Part shown: positions 35,741 to 46,899 of the stretch, one piece after another
Layout: the number at the start of each line of letters is the position of its first letter
How positions within the stretch are numbered: the first letter of the stretch is position 1
Assembly (NCBI RefSeq): GCF_004210375.1
Contig: NC_134834.1
Location: forward strand, 159,855,290 to 159,919,289
From: Tachypleus tridentatus
Lineage: Eukaryota; Arthropoda; Merostomata; Xiphosura; Limulidae
Length of the DNA stretch: 64,000 nt
Direction: 5' to 3'
Made by a program: the position numbers and the translations under genes
Notes under the pieces: generated by a model
Told to the model about the DNA's origin: nothing
What the model saw: only the letters and a program-made list of their open reading frames with translations
Database searches by the model: none

Positions 35741-36319
35741 CTTATTTTATCAATTTCACACGCATCATTTAAGTAAATTTTCTTGCAGGCACTTTTTGTT
35801 AGATCAATAATTTGTGGTATGTTTGAAAAACAAAATATACATACGACCAAAGCAGTGTATCCCTAACTTTATTTAACATATTTACTCGTAAACTATAAAG
35901 TAACAGTATTTTATAAGTGTACAAACTATGATACAAGTTATGAGCATTCAGTGATTGGCAGTGTTACGAGTTGAAACAAAGAAACTCAAAAACGGAAAAG
36001 GAAACCTGTAGTTAAGAAAAACAAAACATCTAAAAAGTGTTTATAGCAATCTATAAAACGATGAAAGCAAACTTATCCGATTATACAGAAACGTCTAAAT
36101 GCGTGTTCACAAAGTGATAAGACTGTGGTTTTAAACGAACTGTGTATATATATTTTAGACCTAAATAAGTCAAGAAATCCCATAGAAATATTATTTAATG
36201 TAATGTAATTTGTTTAAGAACTTACTTGTTGGTTAAGTGTTGTACGTGTGAAATACTTTTGGAAACGAAACCACTCGTCACGTGATGACAACGTCAACTG
36301 TGCTATTGCATATCATACT

Positions 36320-36730
36320 GGCCTGGCATGGCCAAGCGCGTAAGGCGTGCGACTCGATTCGCAATCTGAGATTGCGGGTTCGAATCCTATTATTCGTTCC
36401 TAAAAGAATAGCCCAAGAGTTGACGGTGAGTGGTAATGATTAACTGCTTTCTCTTTTCTGTCCGGCATGGTCAGGTGGTTAAGGCACTCGACTCGCAATC
36501 CTAGGGTCGCGGGTTCGAATCCCCGTCACACCAAACATGCTCGCCCTTTCAATCGTGGGGGCGTTATAATGTGACGCTAATTCCTACTATTCGTTGGTAA
36601 AGGAGTAGCCCAAGATTTGGCGGTGGGTGGTGATGACTAGCTGCCTTCCCTCTAGTCTTACACTGCAAAATTAGGGACGGCTAGCACAGATAGCCCTCGA
36701 GTAGCTTTGTGCGAAATTCCAAAAACAACA
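36320..36730 (+). mobile_element. dimeric SINE-A
   Basis: Two SINE-A units fused. The first has a head and central domain only (GGCCTGGCATGGCCAAGCGC … GAATAGCCCAAGAGTTGACG … AACTGCTTTCTC), then a full second unit starts TTCTGTCCGGCATGGTCAGG. CATATCATACT before it (36309-36319) and CGTATCATACT after it (36735-36745) form a target duplication with one mismatch, so both halves inserted together. Confidence 0.85.
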
Positions 36731-37481
36731 ACAGCGTATCATACTCGTTGCATTAAAAAGTTTGACTGAGCATAAAAACTTGTAAGGTAATTCTGAGTTT
36801 AAAAGCTAATATGCAGTACTGACACCTGAGAAAGGCCTTTTTTAACAATACAAGATTTGTAACGTTTGATCGAGAAATTTGCAAGAAGGGTTTGAGACAA
36901 ATACAAGAATTCTACTTTTGTAGATACTGTATAGCTTTAGGCTGTAAAAATATTTTTGATTCGCCTATATTTGATTTTTCATTCGCATTCTAAAAGGAGG
37001 TTGTTATCTTAGTGGTAAGATTATCGAACCTTTTCATTCAACACGTTCAAGTTCTTAACTGTTTTCCCTTATTGGCGTTACATGGTATATGCTTTCAACA
37101 TATGGAACTCAGATTTAAATAAACGATGGGTTCAGAATATTCTCGACGATAATGTGTGCGACAATATATTTGATAGATTACTGTAAATATTTATTGCTTT
37201 ATTGTTCTAGTAAGAGTTTTTTTGTTATGCCTATTATGCAGAGTCGTGAGTGTGTGTTTCGTACACTTCTAATTAGGACAGGTGTGTGACTTGATACCTT
37301 GTTTCTGGTATCCAACAAAGATGCAAGCAGACTTCAGGAAAAACTGTTATTGAAATGTTCAACTTAATTGATGCTTATTTATCTCATATTATGTAAATAA
37401 CCACTGATTGCAATAGTTTGCAGTAGCAAATTAGATTAAATATATTTGCTTACAAATTGTGCTGTACACAAGTAGTACATA

Positions 37482-38985
37482 CACCACTGGCCAAAATCTT
37501 AAGGCCAATGAATGAAAAAAATATGCATTTCGCGTTGTTAGACTCATCCACTGATTTGAATAGAACTTCGAAAGCTGAAAATAATAAAAGGTTAAATAAA
37601 AAAAACCTTTTTTAGCATTTAAGAGGGAAAATGTGAACACCATGAAATACTAGCTGGTCAAAAGTTTAAGACCACACTGAAACGAAGCGTTGATCGGTAA
37701 ACACGTAACGAAATTTAGTCATTTGTGTTCAAGCATTAGCGTTGTCAACATCTCCTGTGTTACATTGGGTAAAAACATAGCAAAGGCTAAAAAGATGACA
37801 GAGTTTGAACGTGGCAGAATTGTCGAGCTGCAAAAGCAAGGTCTCTCTCAACGTGCCATCGTTGGTAAGATTGGGCGCAGTAAAACTGCTGTTGCAAATT
37901 TCTTAAAAGACCCTGTTGGATACGGAACGAGAATTTCAAGTGGTCGGCCCAAGTAAATTTCGCCGGCGTTGAGCAGTAGGATTCGACATATTGTCCGACA
38001 CCAGTCGATCGTCAAACCAGATTAAGGTCCTTACGGACGCAGAATGCAGCTCAAGAACAATAAGACGGCATCTACGAGAGAAAGGCTTTAAAACTGTAAA
38101 CGTCTTCAAAGGCCACTCCTCCTTCCACACCACTAAACAGCTCGGTTAAACTTTGCTGAGAAGCACCAAACATGGGACGAAGAAAAGGGGAAAAAGGTTT
38201 TGTTTTCTGATGAGAAAAAAATTGATCTGGATGGTCCAGATGGCTTCCAACGTTACTGGCCCGATAAGGATTTTCCACCGGAGACATTTTCTACACGACA
38301 CAATGGAGGAAGTTCCATGGAACAATGGAGCTTCAGGTTATACAGGAGCTTTAAACATCAGCTGGCTACATTGGCATGTTGGAGAGAGCATTCTTATTGA
38401 CTGAAAGCCCTCGCTTATGTGGAAATGACTGGATCTTCCAGCAGGGCAATGCTTGCAGGACAAAGGACTTTTTCATGGCGAATAACGTGATTTTTTTTAT
38501 CATCCAGCGTGTTCGCCCGAACTGAACCCCATTGAAAATGTTTGGGGGTGGATGGCAAGGGAAGTCTATAGAAATGGACGTCAATTCCAAACAGTGCATA
38601 ATCTTCGTGAAGCCATTTTCACCACTTAGAATAACATTTCAGCCAGTCTTCTGCAAACGATTATATCGACCACGCCAAAGCAAATGTTTGCAGTCATTCG
38701 CAATGACGTCCATGCAACTCACTACTGAGACCTCTTGTTGGGCATTTCCTACCCTGTTTAGGACTTCTCATTGGTATGGTTTTAAACTTTTGACCTGCTA
38801 GTATTTAGGCTAATTTCATAGTGTTCACATTTTCCCTATTAAATGCTAAAAATGTTTTTTATTTTTATTTCCCCTTTTCTTATCTTCATCTTCCGAAGCT
38901 TTACTCAAATAAGTGGTTGAGACTAACAACGCAAAATGCATATCTTTTCTTTTGTTCATTGGCCTTAAGATTTTGGCCAGCAGTG
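37482..38985 (+). mobile_element. Tc1-like transposon with IR/DR ends, inactive
   Basis: A 1.5-kb element with about 190-200-bp terminal inverted repeats, each carrying two copies of a direct repeat. The left outer copy, 37487-37506, is CTGGCCAAAATCTTAAGGCC. The left inner copy, 37654-37673, is CTGGTCAAAAGTTTAAGACC. The right end has the same pair inverted at 38779-38796 and 38961-38980. TA flanks both ends (37480-37481, 38986-38987). This is the IR/DR architecture known from Sleeping Beauty-like Tc1 transposons. The transposase inside is broken. Confidence 0.85.
37795..38728 (+). pseudogene. Tc1-family transposase, broken
   Basis: Starts MTEFERGRIVELQKQGLSQR, a typical Tc1 first helix-turn-helix, then AIVGKIGRSKTAVANFLKDP and a GRPK hinge. 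Later pieces in shifted frames: [33 protein letters not shown] with W (catalytic SDEKKF.LDGPDG region), PELNPIENVWGWMAREVYRN (catalytic ELNPIENVW region), and an end AVIRNDVHATHY. At least three frameshifts and several stops (the first soon after 37956). The length is close to the usual ~340 residues if reads are joined, so the gene is decayed, not truncated. Confidence 0.82.
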
Positions 38986-39164
38986 TACATTTGCAATGTA
39001 AACTGCACTCCTTCATAGTGTTACGTGTTATAAACGTAGCTCCATCTGTTGGGCATGTATTCAGTATCAGTATAATTTATTTTTCGTGGTGCTTATATAA
39101 ATCGAAGCACTAAAGAATCACTTAAAATCTGCTTCAGTTAAATGATTCAAATTCTCCAACTCAA

Positions 39165-39300
39165 TATGCCTGAGTGGCACAGCGGCATGTTTACGGACTT
39201 ACAACGCTAGAAAGCGGGTTCCGTACCCGAAGTGGGCAGATCAGAAATAGCCCATTGTGTAGCTTTGTGATTAATTACAAACTAACTAACTTAATGTAAT
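39165..39300 (+). mobile_element. SINE-B copy
   Basis: CCTGAGTGGCACAGCGGCAT head, GGACTTACAACGCTAGAAAG loop, tail AGAAATAGCCCATTGTGTAG then CTTTGTGATTAATTACAAA. Good example of the CCATTGTGTAGC tail subtype. Confidence 0.8.
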
Positions 39301-39369
39301 ATTGTTGAAGTATAGCTTTATGATATATTTCCTCATTTAACTGTTAAGTTAACGTGTGTTATTTAACAC

Positions 39370-39650
39370 AATAATGGTCGTGGCACGGATCAGTGGTTAG
39401 CATGCGCATCTGCGAATCTGGTGGTTCCTGATTAACACGTGGCCACAAAAAAAAAAAAAAAAAAAACATTCCGAGCGTTTGTGGCTGTTGGTGAAGATCA
39501 GACCTCACTATCTGATCAGACAGTTGCACCCTGAGAGTTGTTGCTGTGTGCTGTTGTGTAGCTGCTTTCCCTCTACTCTATCAGTTCAAAATTGGGAACC
39601 GTCAATGCAGAAAGCCCTAGAGTAAGTTTTCGCGAATATCCGATAACACC
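39370..39650 (+). mobile_element. third, tRNA-headed SINE-like relic
   Basis: GTGGCACGGATCAGTGGTTA then GCATGCGCATCTGCGAATCT is tRNA-like but differs from both main families. A 20-A run interrupts it at about 39447-39466. The end (AGAAAGCCCTAGAGTAAGTT then TTCGCGAATA) resembles the shared tail. A similar head occurs near 8555. Confidence 0.5.
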
Positions 39651-39778
39651 CAACTAACTCTGTCTTACGTTATCCAGTGTCTTAAAGTTTATACTTTAAA
39701 ATAGATTCAAATGTAATGTACCTCCTCAACGCCGTTCACGTCAATTCTTTATTTATTATGTAAAGTAGTTGTTGTTTT

Positions 39779-39892
39779 GAATTAAGTACAAAGCTGCACA
39801 ATGGCTATCTGTGCTCTGCCCACCACGGGTATCGAAACCCGAATTTTAGCGTTGTAAGTCCGCAAACATACCGCTGAGCCACTGGGGGACAT
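39779..39892 (-). mobile_element. SINE-B copy
   Basis: Reverse, well preserved: AAGCTGCACAATGGCTATCT tail, CCCACCACGGGTATCGAAAC box B, GCGTTGTAAGTCCGCAAACA, CCGCTGAGCCACTGGGGG head. Confidence 0.8.
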
Positions 39893-39929
39893 TATTTAAA
39901 GTTAATGGCTGGTTTTTCAAGGACCACTT

Positions 39930-40123
39930 CGGTCCGGCACGGCCAGGTGATTAGGACGTTTGATTCATTATCTGAAGGTCGCGGTTTCGAATCCCCGCCA
40001 CACCAAAAGTGCTCACCCTTTCAGCCGTGGGGGTGTTATACTGTGACTGTCAATCTTATTATTCGTTGGTAAAAGAGCAGATTGTCCTATTGTAGCTTTG
40101 CGCAAAATTCAAAAACAAACTAC
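39930..40123 (+). mobile_element. SINE-A copy with internal deletion
   Basis: GGTCCGGCACGGCCAGGTGA head through ATTCGTTGGTAAAAGAG, then jumps to CAGATTGTCCTATTGTAGCT, losing about 90 bases. Confidence 0.82.
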
Positions 40124-40129
40124 GATCAT

Positions 40130-42588
40130 TTCTTCCAAACATTGTCATTCAAGTTGTTTAGTCATATTTTCAGGATTAGTGACGGGGAACAGGTTAATCC
40201 TGTGATAGAGCTTCTGATTTCAAAGCTAGCAAACTCGAATTATTCTCTACAACTTAAATTATGGGTGGGTTATAAGACTAACAGCCAATCACTTACTGAA
40301 TGGCGAGTGGTGTTGACGGGCTCCCTTGCCTGTGGTCAGTGGTAAAAAAATTGTGGACTTCAACAGAGAGCCTTAGTAACTATGTCGTAAATAGAACATA
40401 CAAATACTGACTAAACTGACTGGGTTCTGTATGTATTGTGAGCTTCCATGCAGTTGTCTAGGTTTACTCTATGACTAGTAATGTGCGGAGTAATTGTTTT
40501 AATGTTGCTATAAATGGAGATTCCAATTACCGATCCCATTTTATCTTTTCTAAAAGAATATTTGTTATCATTGTTTGACATTTTTTGCTGCAGCGCCTTT
40601 TCAGTCGAAAAGACTGAATTATAACTTTTCCCAAACTTTTGTATCATTTCTTGGACGTTTAGCAAATACCTTTCATTACGAGGTAAGTTTTTTTGTAAGT
40701 TCTATTTCACAAACTTTAATTCACTAAAAACGTTATAAGGCCATTTAGCGACTTCACAATGTCTATAGAAAGCAGGAATGAGACCTCTGTATTCTGTCGC
40801 ATCTAGAAAAATAAAGATTAAGTGAGATTTTGCATTTGATGTCCTGGAGAAATGGAGCTAAGAATTCTTTGTGTGCTATCCATATAACTCAGAAGTGTGC
40901 GGAATAGACAACTAAGCCTTTCCATGATAATAGAGTTTGTTTTTTTTTCTCGTTAGTTGAAAGTTCTCTCCAAAACAAGTGAAAAAAAATTAGTAAGAAG
41001 TTCCTTTTCTTAAAAACCCCACTTAATTATTGATTTAGTTTTATGCTAGCAGATAGCTTTAACTTTTATATTTCTGTTTTATAAAATCGAGCCTCTGAAT
41101 CGCAGACTCTCGTATTTACTGCCTATTGTCGCAAAACGAGCACCGCTATTTGGAACCTGAGGTTCGCTATAAATCACATCCCACTTCATTCAGACAATAG
41201 TTGTTTAAGAACTTGCGATGAGCACTATTGACTAGCTGACTTCCTCTGATCTAACAGGTTAAATTAAGGACGTTTGTTCGCGAAATTCTGGAACAAAGTC
41301 CGTTACAGTGTTACAGCAGACGTCTCCTTTATTTATCTCTTGCTAGTATATATCCCTAAAAATAATCGAATTCGTATTTAAGTGACTAAATATTTTTATT
41401 CAGCCTGTAATAAAGCTGCAAAGTAATTTACCTTTCTTGTGCCAAATAAATAAATCAGTGACAACATTTATGAATGAATGAGAAACTTTCGATAACATTT
41501 ACTCATCATTTTGCAGAATTTGAAAATATTCTTATGGAAATTCCAACTTTATTTTAAAAGAATTTTTTAAGTGATTTTGTCAGATAAAAATTAAATAACG
41601 CTAGTGTAGATAGTCCTTGAACTGTTGTACACAAAATTCAACAAATAGATAAATAATACCTCGTACAATAAAAGTAGTTATACGTGACGTGAAATTTTCG
41701 TTTTTAAATGAGTCTTCATGTCTGAAAATCTTTGTCGATATTTGTGATAATTTATTGAAAGGATTTTATTCCCTATAGCTGTGTGTGTGTTGTTGTTTTT
41801 TTAAAGCAAAACCTCACCGGGCTATCTGCTGAATCCACCGAGGGGAACAGCATTCGAAGAATTCCAATATCTGTTGCCCCTATTTGACTTTAGTGATTGC
41901 TCCGAATATGTTCTTATCAAATTACCATTTTTCTGATAACGGCTTTGATGTTCAATTCCAGTTGTTCTGATGCGGCTTTATTGTTAAATAACCGTTTTCA
42001 GTTTAACAAATAGTGTGGTAATGTGTATGTGTGTTTGTCTGTGGTTTAACCTTGAATAGTAATGCTACAAACAACATTAACTGAATATCACTTTAACTTT
42101 GTGTTAAATATCACATTATTGTTGTTTTAACGATTAGTGAATAGTGTTAGAAATCTGAGGAGTAAAAACAAGCATTTGTTAACCTGCTGATGATTCGACG
42201 TCCATCCAGTTAAATTGTGTATCTTCAAATATTTCATGTTGTGAAATTAAATGACAAATGGAATCCATGTGAGATATTTTTAATTAGTCCATTGTCTTCC
42301 GTTAAATGCCCGTATCATGTATAATTTGTATGCATGTATAGAAATTAAGCTTAAAAAAACAACAACAAAAAATACCACCCTAGAAATTTGACGATGGATG
42401 CCTTGTAACTTGAAAATTGACACTAATGCTTCGAAACTAAATCCAAGCATTTGTGTTTTCAATGATGTGATATAGTTTAACTCATGTAGCAATAACAGAT
42501 TATATGATTTTCTTATATTTTATATATTTGAGTAATTTTAATTCATTACCAGGAAGTAAAAAAACATTTTTTTTCTTTATTTATGAAG
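40130..42588. other. INTU intron 3, mostly unique sequence
   Basis: Holds SINE-A relics near 41150-41300 (CTAACAGGTTAAATTAAGGA) and near 40190-40350, and a SINE-B tail piece on the reverse strand at 41795-41860 (CACCGGGCTATCTGCTGAAT). Open frames here have no recognisable content. Confidence 0.4.
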
Positions 42589-42657
42589 GTTAAGCTTTCA
42601 GTTCAACGTTTCGCTGGACATTCTAGCCCCCAAACGGTAAAAACTGATCATCACGGG
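42589..42657 (+). CDS. INTU: INTU coding exon 4 (last PDZ strand and linker)
   Basis: A 69-nt exon of 23 codons between a T-rich tract ending ATGAAG (42588) and a GTAAGT donor at 42658. It begins VKLSVQRF, matching the VKLTFE strand that ends the PDZ-like domain of vertebrate INTU, and continues into a polar linker (AGHSSPQTVKTDHHG). Both ends are phase 0, so the exon could be skipped without changing frame. The intron before it, 10.7 kb, is the longest in the window and contains the IR/DR Tc1 element and many SINEs. Confidence 0.8.
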
Positions 42658-42834
42658 GTAAGTTACATTTTTCCCTTCTTCTTTTAAATGTTACTTTTAT
42701 TAATCTTAACCCTAATGATAAGATTTACCGAAACTTTGTTATGAACATTTCTGAATTGTTGCATGGAGACCAAACATGTTGATGTGTGAAGCAAATTTTG
42801 TTGAAATGTATGTGCTGATAAAATCACAACAAAC

Positions 42835-43005
42835 AACCAGCATGGTCTGGTGATGGTTTCGTTCAACTCGCAGTTCGCGGGTCTGGGGTTCGATTCCTGT
42901 CACCGAACATGCACGCCAGTAGTTGGTGGTGGGTAGTCAACTAACTGTCGATCGCTTCAAAGTTAGGGACAATTATCCTTGAGTGGCACAAAATTTAACA
43001 AACAA
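42835..43005 (+). mobile_element. SINE-A copy, internally deleted
   Basis: CCAGCATGGTCTGGTGATGG, GGGGTTCGATTCCTGTCACC, then a jump to CCAGTAGTTGGTGGTGGGTA and a short tail TTGAGTGGCACAAAATTTAA. Confidence 0.75.
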
Positions 43006-43369
43006 AATCATAAAAAGTACATGTTACGACATCATGTATATATGTTCCAGCAACTTCAACGGTACATGTGTGCCAACTAAACATTATATTTAATAACTTT
43101 GCCTGGAAAACAATTACCTAAGCTATTTTATAAACAGAAAAGCAGCCATGAATGTCGCAAAACATCTGTTGTTTTTTTAACAAATCAATCAACCATGAAG
43201 GAAAGTAAATTGAGAAAGAATGTGGAATTAGATATTTTGTGTGTATAGATGATCAGAGTATATATATGCTTTGTCGAATAAAGTTTCGTAACGACATTAC
43301 TCAATTAATTACATAAACAACAATCTTATAAAAACTGACAATAATTCTATCAAATAAATATACAATGCA

Positions 43370-43450
43370 AGCCCCTAGTACCACAGTGATATGCCTACGA
43401 TACCCGTAGTGATCAGAGAAGAGATAACCCATTGTGTAGTTTTGTGCAGC
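43370..43450 (+). mobile_element. SINE-B copy, head deleted internally
   Basis: GCCCCTAGTACCACAGTGAT head joins to ACGATACCCGTAGTGATCAG and tail CCCATTGTGTAGTTTTGTGC. Confidence 0.6.
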
Positions 43451-43759
43451 TTAATTTTTTTCTTATATTTTATTTCAAACCTTGGGGTTTTCGGTGAACA
43501 GTTACATTGCAAAAAAAAAAAAAAACTTGTTTGAAATTTTAAAAATAACCGATTTAAAGACGAACGTGTAATCAGATAATTTTTTTTTTTTCTGATGCTT
43601 ATTTGTTAATAAATTATACCATTCACGAAAATAGTATCCTGCGCTGATATCACGGGCATCGGCGGGCGCTTAAATAGTGATACTATAAATTGAAATTATA
43701 TGACACACTTAAACAGTTTGTGACCACATTTTCTAGCAGCATGTGAAACTTTAAAAGTG

Positions 43760-43902
43760 TAATACAACACACAATGAAGGCACGTTGTTCTTTATTCTTT
43801 AAATAAAACATTATCATTCCTGATTCCTGAAAATGAATTAGCGGTCGAACAGACATACAATAAGAATAAAGAAAAACGTGCCTTCATTGTGTGTTGCATT
43901 TT
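43760..43902. mobile_element. short palindromic element (MITE-like)
   Basis: About 40-bp arms: TAATACAACACACAATGAAG then GCACGTTGTTCTTTATTCTT, and AAGAATAAAGAAAAACGTGC then CTTCATTGTGTGTTGCATTT TA on the other side, around a ~60-bp centre. A few mismatches only. No coding content. Confidence 0.75.
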
Positions 43903-43976
43903 ATTTACAAGAATACTTATTTTGTGTTTTAAGTTGAGATTTTAATACTTTTGGGATAGAAAATTATGTTGAGAGG

Positions 43977-44380
43977 AATCGGGTTAGGACACTCGATTCG
44001 CAATCTGAGATTGCGGGTTCGAATCCTATTATTCGTTCCTAAAAGAATAGCCCAAGAGTTGACGGTGAGTGGTAATGATTAACTGCTTTCCCTTTCTGTC
44101 CGGCATGGTCAGGTGGTTAAGGCACTCGACTCGCAATCCGAGGGTCGCGGGTTCGAATCCCCGTCACACCAAACATGCTCGCCCTTTCAATCGTGGGGGC
44201 GTTATAATGTGACGCTAATTCCTACTATTCGTTGGTAAAGGAGTAGCCCAAGAGTTGGCGGTGGGTGGTGATGACGAGCTGTTTTTCCTCTAGTCGTACA
44301 CTACTAAATTAAGGACGGCTAGCGCAGATAGCCCTCGTGTAGCTTTGTGCGAAATTCAAAAACAAGCAAACAAACAAATG
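43977..44380 (+). mobile_element. dimeric SINE-A, second copy
   Basis: Same junction as the dimer at 36320: first unit CACTCGATTCGCAATCTGAG … GAATAGCCCAAGAGTTGACG … TTAACTGCTTTCCC, then TTTCTGTCCGGCATGGTCAG and a full second unit. The 5' end of the first head is missing or diverged (ATCGGGTTAGGACACTCG). Confidence 0.83.
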
Positions 44381-45680
44381 ACCAGCAAAAACATTTGGTC
44401 AATTTCTTTCAAGAAAATTTATTCGCAATGACACATTAGGATCAGTGATTCTAACAAAATGTAAAGACTGTCACAGTTATTCCATAGTAGAAAGTAATTG
44501 ACAACTTTCTAGAATATTCAAAAGCTACCTCTCGTGTAGTTAAACACGTGTTTAAAAATGATTATTCCTCTGATTATTCAGATGTTAAAATTGTTAACAA
44601 AGAAAACAACACAAATAGTAGCAAAATTAATGTTTTATTTATGGAAAAAACAACAACAACCTAGCATAAATAAAAATGCAACTTGTTAGAGATTTAATTA
44701 TCTAGATATTCAAAATTAAAAAAAGACAACATAATTCAATAGAAAACCACGTTGTTGCTTTATGACACTATATCATTATTGATACCCTAACACGTGACGG
44801 TTTTGAACTGTTCTACGTTTCAATTCAAAAGTAGACTTCGGGAAACATTGGTTGAGAGAAAGGGTTTTAAACATTATATTTTTTGTGTGAACAAAAAATA
44901 TTTATATTGATAATAGTTTCATATAATTTATTCAAAATTATTACCACAATTAGTACCAAGACGGAATGAGGATTAGTCATTGTCTGCTTCAGTTAATAAA
45001 GATTGTTCTATAATTATTTTGCAAATTAGTGTATTTTTGTCTAGTCAAGGCAAAGAAAAATTTTAATCAACTTAATGTTAACAATAATCCAATTATAACT
45101 GAATGCAAAGTCCATTTTTCCGTGCTTCGAACCAACACCACTTGCTTTTAAAACATACTACACTTTGTCTCACACACATCTGTAAATTCCATGTTTTGTC
45201 CAGTGTTATCCCTATTAGTAAAAGCAATATTGGAAAGTTGTTTATAGCCTGAGAAAGAAAACGGAAAAGACTTTTTTTTTTTCAGAAGTAGAGGGAAGTC
45301 GGTTCGTGAAAGAATCTATTACTAATAGGAGGAATAAGCCAGTGAGAGGGTCATCTTCTCGCACCTCTAGCTGGAAGTTAATTTGTATACGTGAAAACAG
45401 ATTCACAGTGCGTAAAAGAAGACGTTACAATAGTGTGGCTTACTAAACTACCGAATTCAAAATTTCATTGTCAAATTTATAATGTTTCCAATTAGCAGTA
45501 ACCATAAAAATTGTGCCTCAAGCATGTATATCTATAATCAGACCTGCCAAGTGACATTTAAACTTAAGTACATAAACCACGATTGTAGTTCATAATAGTG
45601 GTCGCAAGAAATCCATAAAATCCTAAGAAACGTTTGAGCAAAAAGTACCGTAAACAGTAAAGATTCAGTTGACAGTTAAT
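44381..45680. other. INTU intron 4, no feature recognised
   Basis: AT-rich sequence. Near 45541-45605 there is one copy of a ~46-bp dispersed unit also seen at 47495 and 48725 (GACCTGCCAAGTGACATTTA). Confidence 0.4.
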
Positions 45681-45690
45681 GCTTTACGTA

Positions 45691-45968
45691 GGGCCCGGCA
45701 TGGCCAAGCGTGTTAAGGCGTGCGACTCGTAATCTGAGGGTCGCGGGTTCGCATCCCCGTCGCGCCAAACATGCTCGCCCTTTCAGCCGTGGGGGCGTTA
45801 TAATGTGACGGTCAATCCCACTATTCGTTGGTAAAAGAGTAGCCCAAGAGTTGGCGGTGGGTGGTGATGACTAACTGCCTTCCCTCTAGTCTTACACTGC
45901 TAAATTAGGGACGGCTAGCACAGATAGCCCTCGAGTAGCTTTGTGCGAAATTCAAACAAACAAACAAA
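45691..45968 (+). mobile_element. SINE-A copy, near consensus
   Basis: Complete from GGGCCCGGCATGGCCAAGCG to the CAAA tail. Flanked by a perfect 10-bp duplication GCTTTACGTA (45681-45690 and 45969-45978). Best-preserved copy in the window, so probably among the youngest. Confidence 0.95.
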
Positions 45969-46159
45969 GCTTTACGTAAATAAGAATGCATAAAATAGCA
46001 CGCATGTTAAACTTACAAGGAAAATAACTTTTGCTCAAAACGACCCGTTTGTAATTATTCTCTTGCCAGCCTACAACAAACACAGCTTGTTATATCGCAC
46101 TCGGACCTTTTGCAGAATACTAACTAAGGTACTGCGAAGGTCGTAAGGGTATTGAAAAG

Positions 46160-46425
46160 TCGTGATGACGAGAAAACCCACTTGTAGAGAATATTATAAA
46201 TTTAAAAAACAGCTGGAATGGGCCTTACTTGTGAAATGAATATAATCCAACATCTAAGCACGCCCTCTACATTCCCACACTCAATTACACAACCGCCTTC
46301 AAACATGTGGTCAACTACCGGTCAGTAACCCTTTCTTTCTTTGTGAACCTGACGATGACCGAAGAAGGTCGAAACGTTGTTCGCTCCTCTATATAAAAAA
46401 TTTTCTCAACCCAAACCAGCCGTTT
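46160..46425 (+). repeat. dispersed repeat with AACCTGACGATGACCGAAGAAGG motif
   Basis: TGATGACGAGAAAACCCACT at one end; GTGAACCTGACGATGACCGA then AGAAGGTCGAAACGTTGTTC at the other, followed by GCTCCTCTATATAAAAA. Related to 14750-14890 and the core of the fold-back at 20498. Family unassigned. Confidence 0.5.
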
Positions 46426-46784
46426 TAAAATTTATAATATTGAAAAGTCGATTAGTCTCTTCTACATTTTACATAAGATAAAAATATCACATTTGTGGCA
46501 TAAATGTTGTTATCATTACCCCTTATAATTAACTTTCTTGCAAGTTCCGATGTTCTTTAAAAAAAGGTTAAGTAAAGAGTGAAAAGGGAATTACGAACAA
46601 ATAATAGGTGACTGCAACATGTAGATACTCAGTGCTTTGTACACTATACAATCGGTGTCTTTAGACAACCGACCACTGTATTATGTATGAAGTGAAGGAG
46701 GAGAAAAGAAATCATATATAAAGTTTGTTACACTCGTTCGTAAAATAATTACTTTGAAAAACATGAAGATTTATATAAAAGATT

Positions 46785-46895
46785 CCCCCGCTGGTAGAGC
46801 GGTAAGTTTACGTATTTAAAACACTAAAATCAGGGATTCTATTCCCCTCAGTGAACTCAGCAGGTAGCCCGATGTGGCTTTGCTATAAGATAACG
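46785..46895 (+). mobile_element. SINE-B copy
   Basis: CCCCCGCTGGTAGAGCGGTA head, TTTAAAACACTAAAATCAGG, tail AGCAGGTAGCCCGATGTGGC then TTTGCTATAAG. Confidence 0.8.
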
Positions 46896-46899
46896 CACA

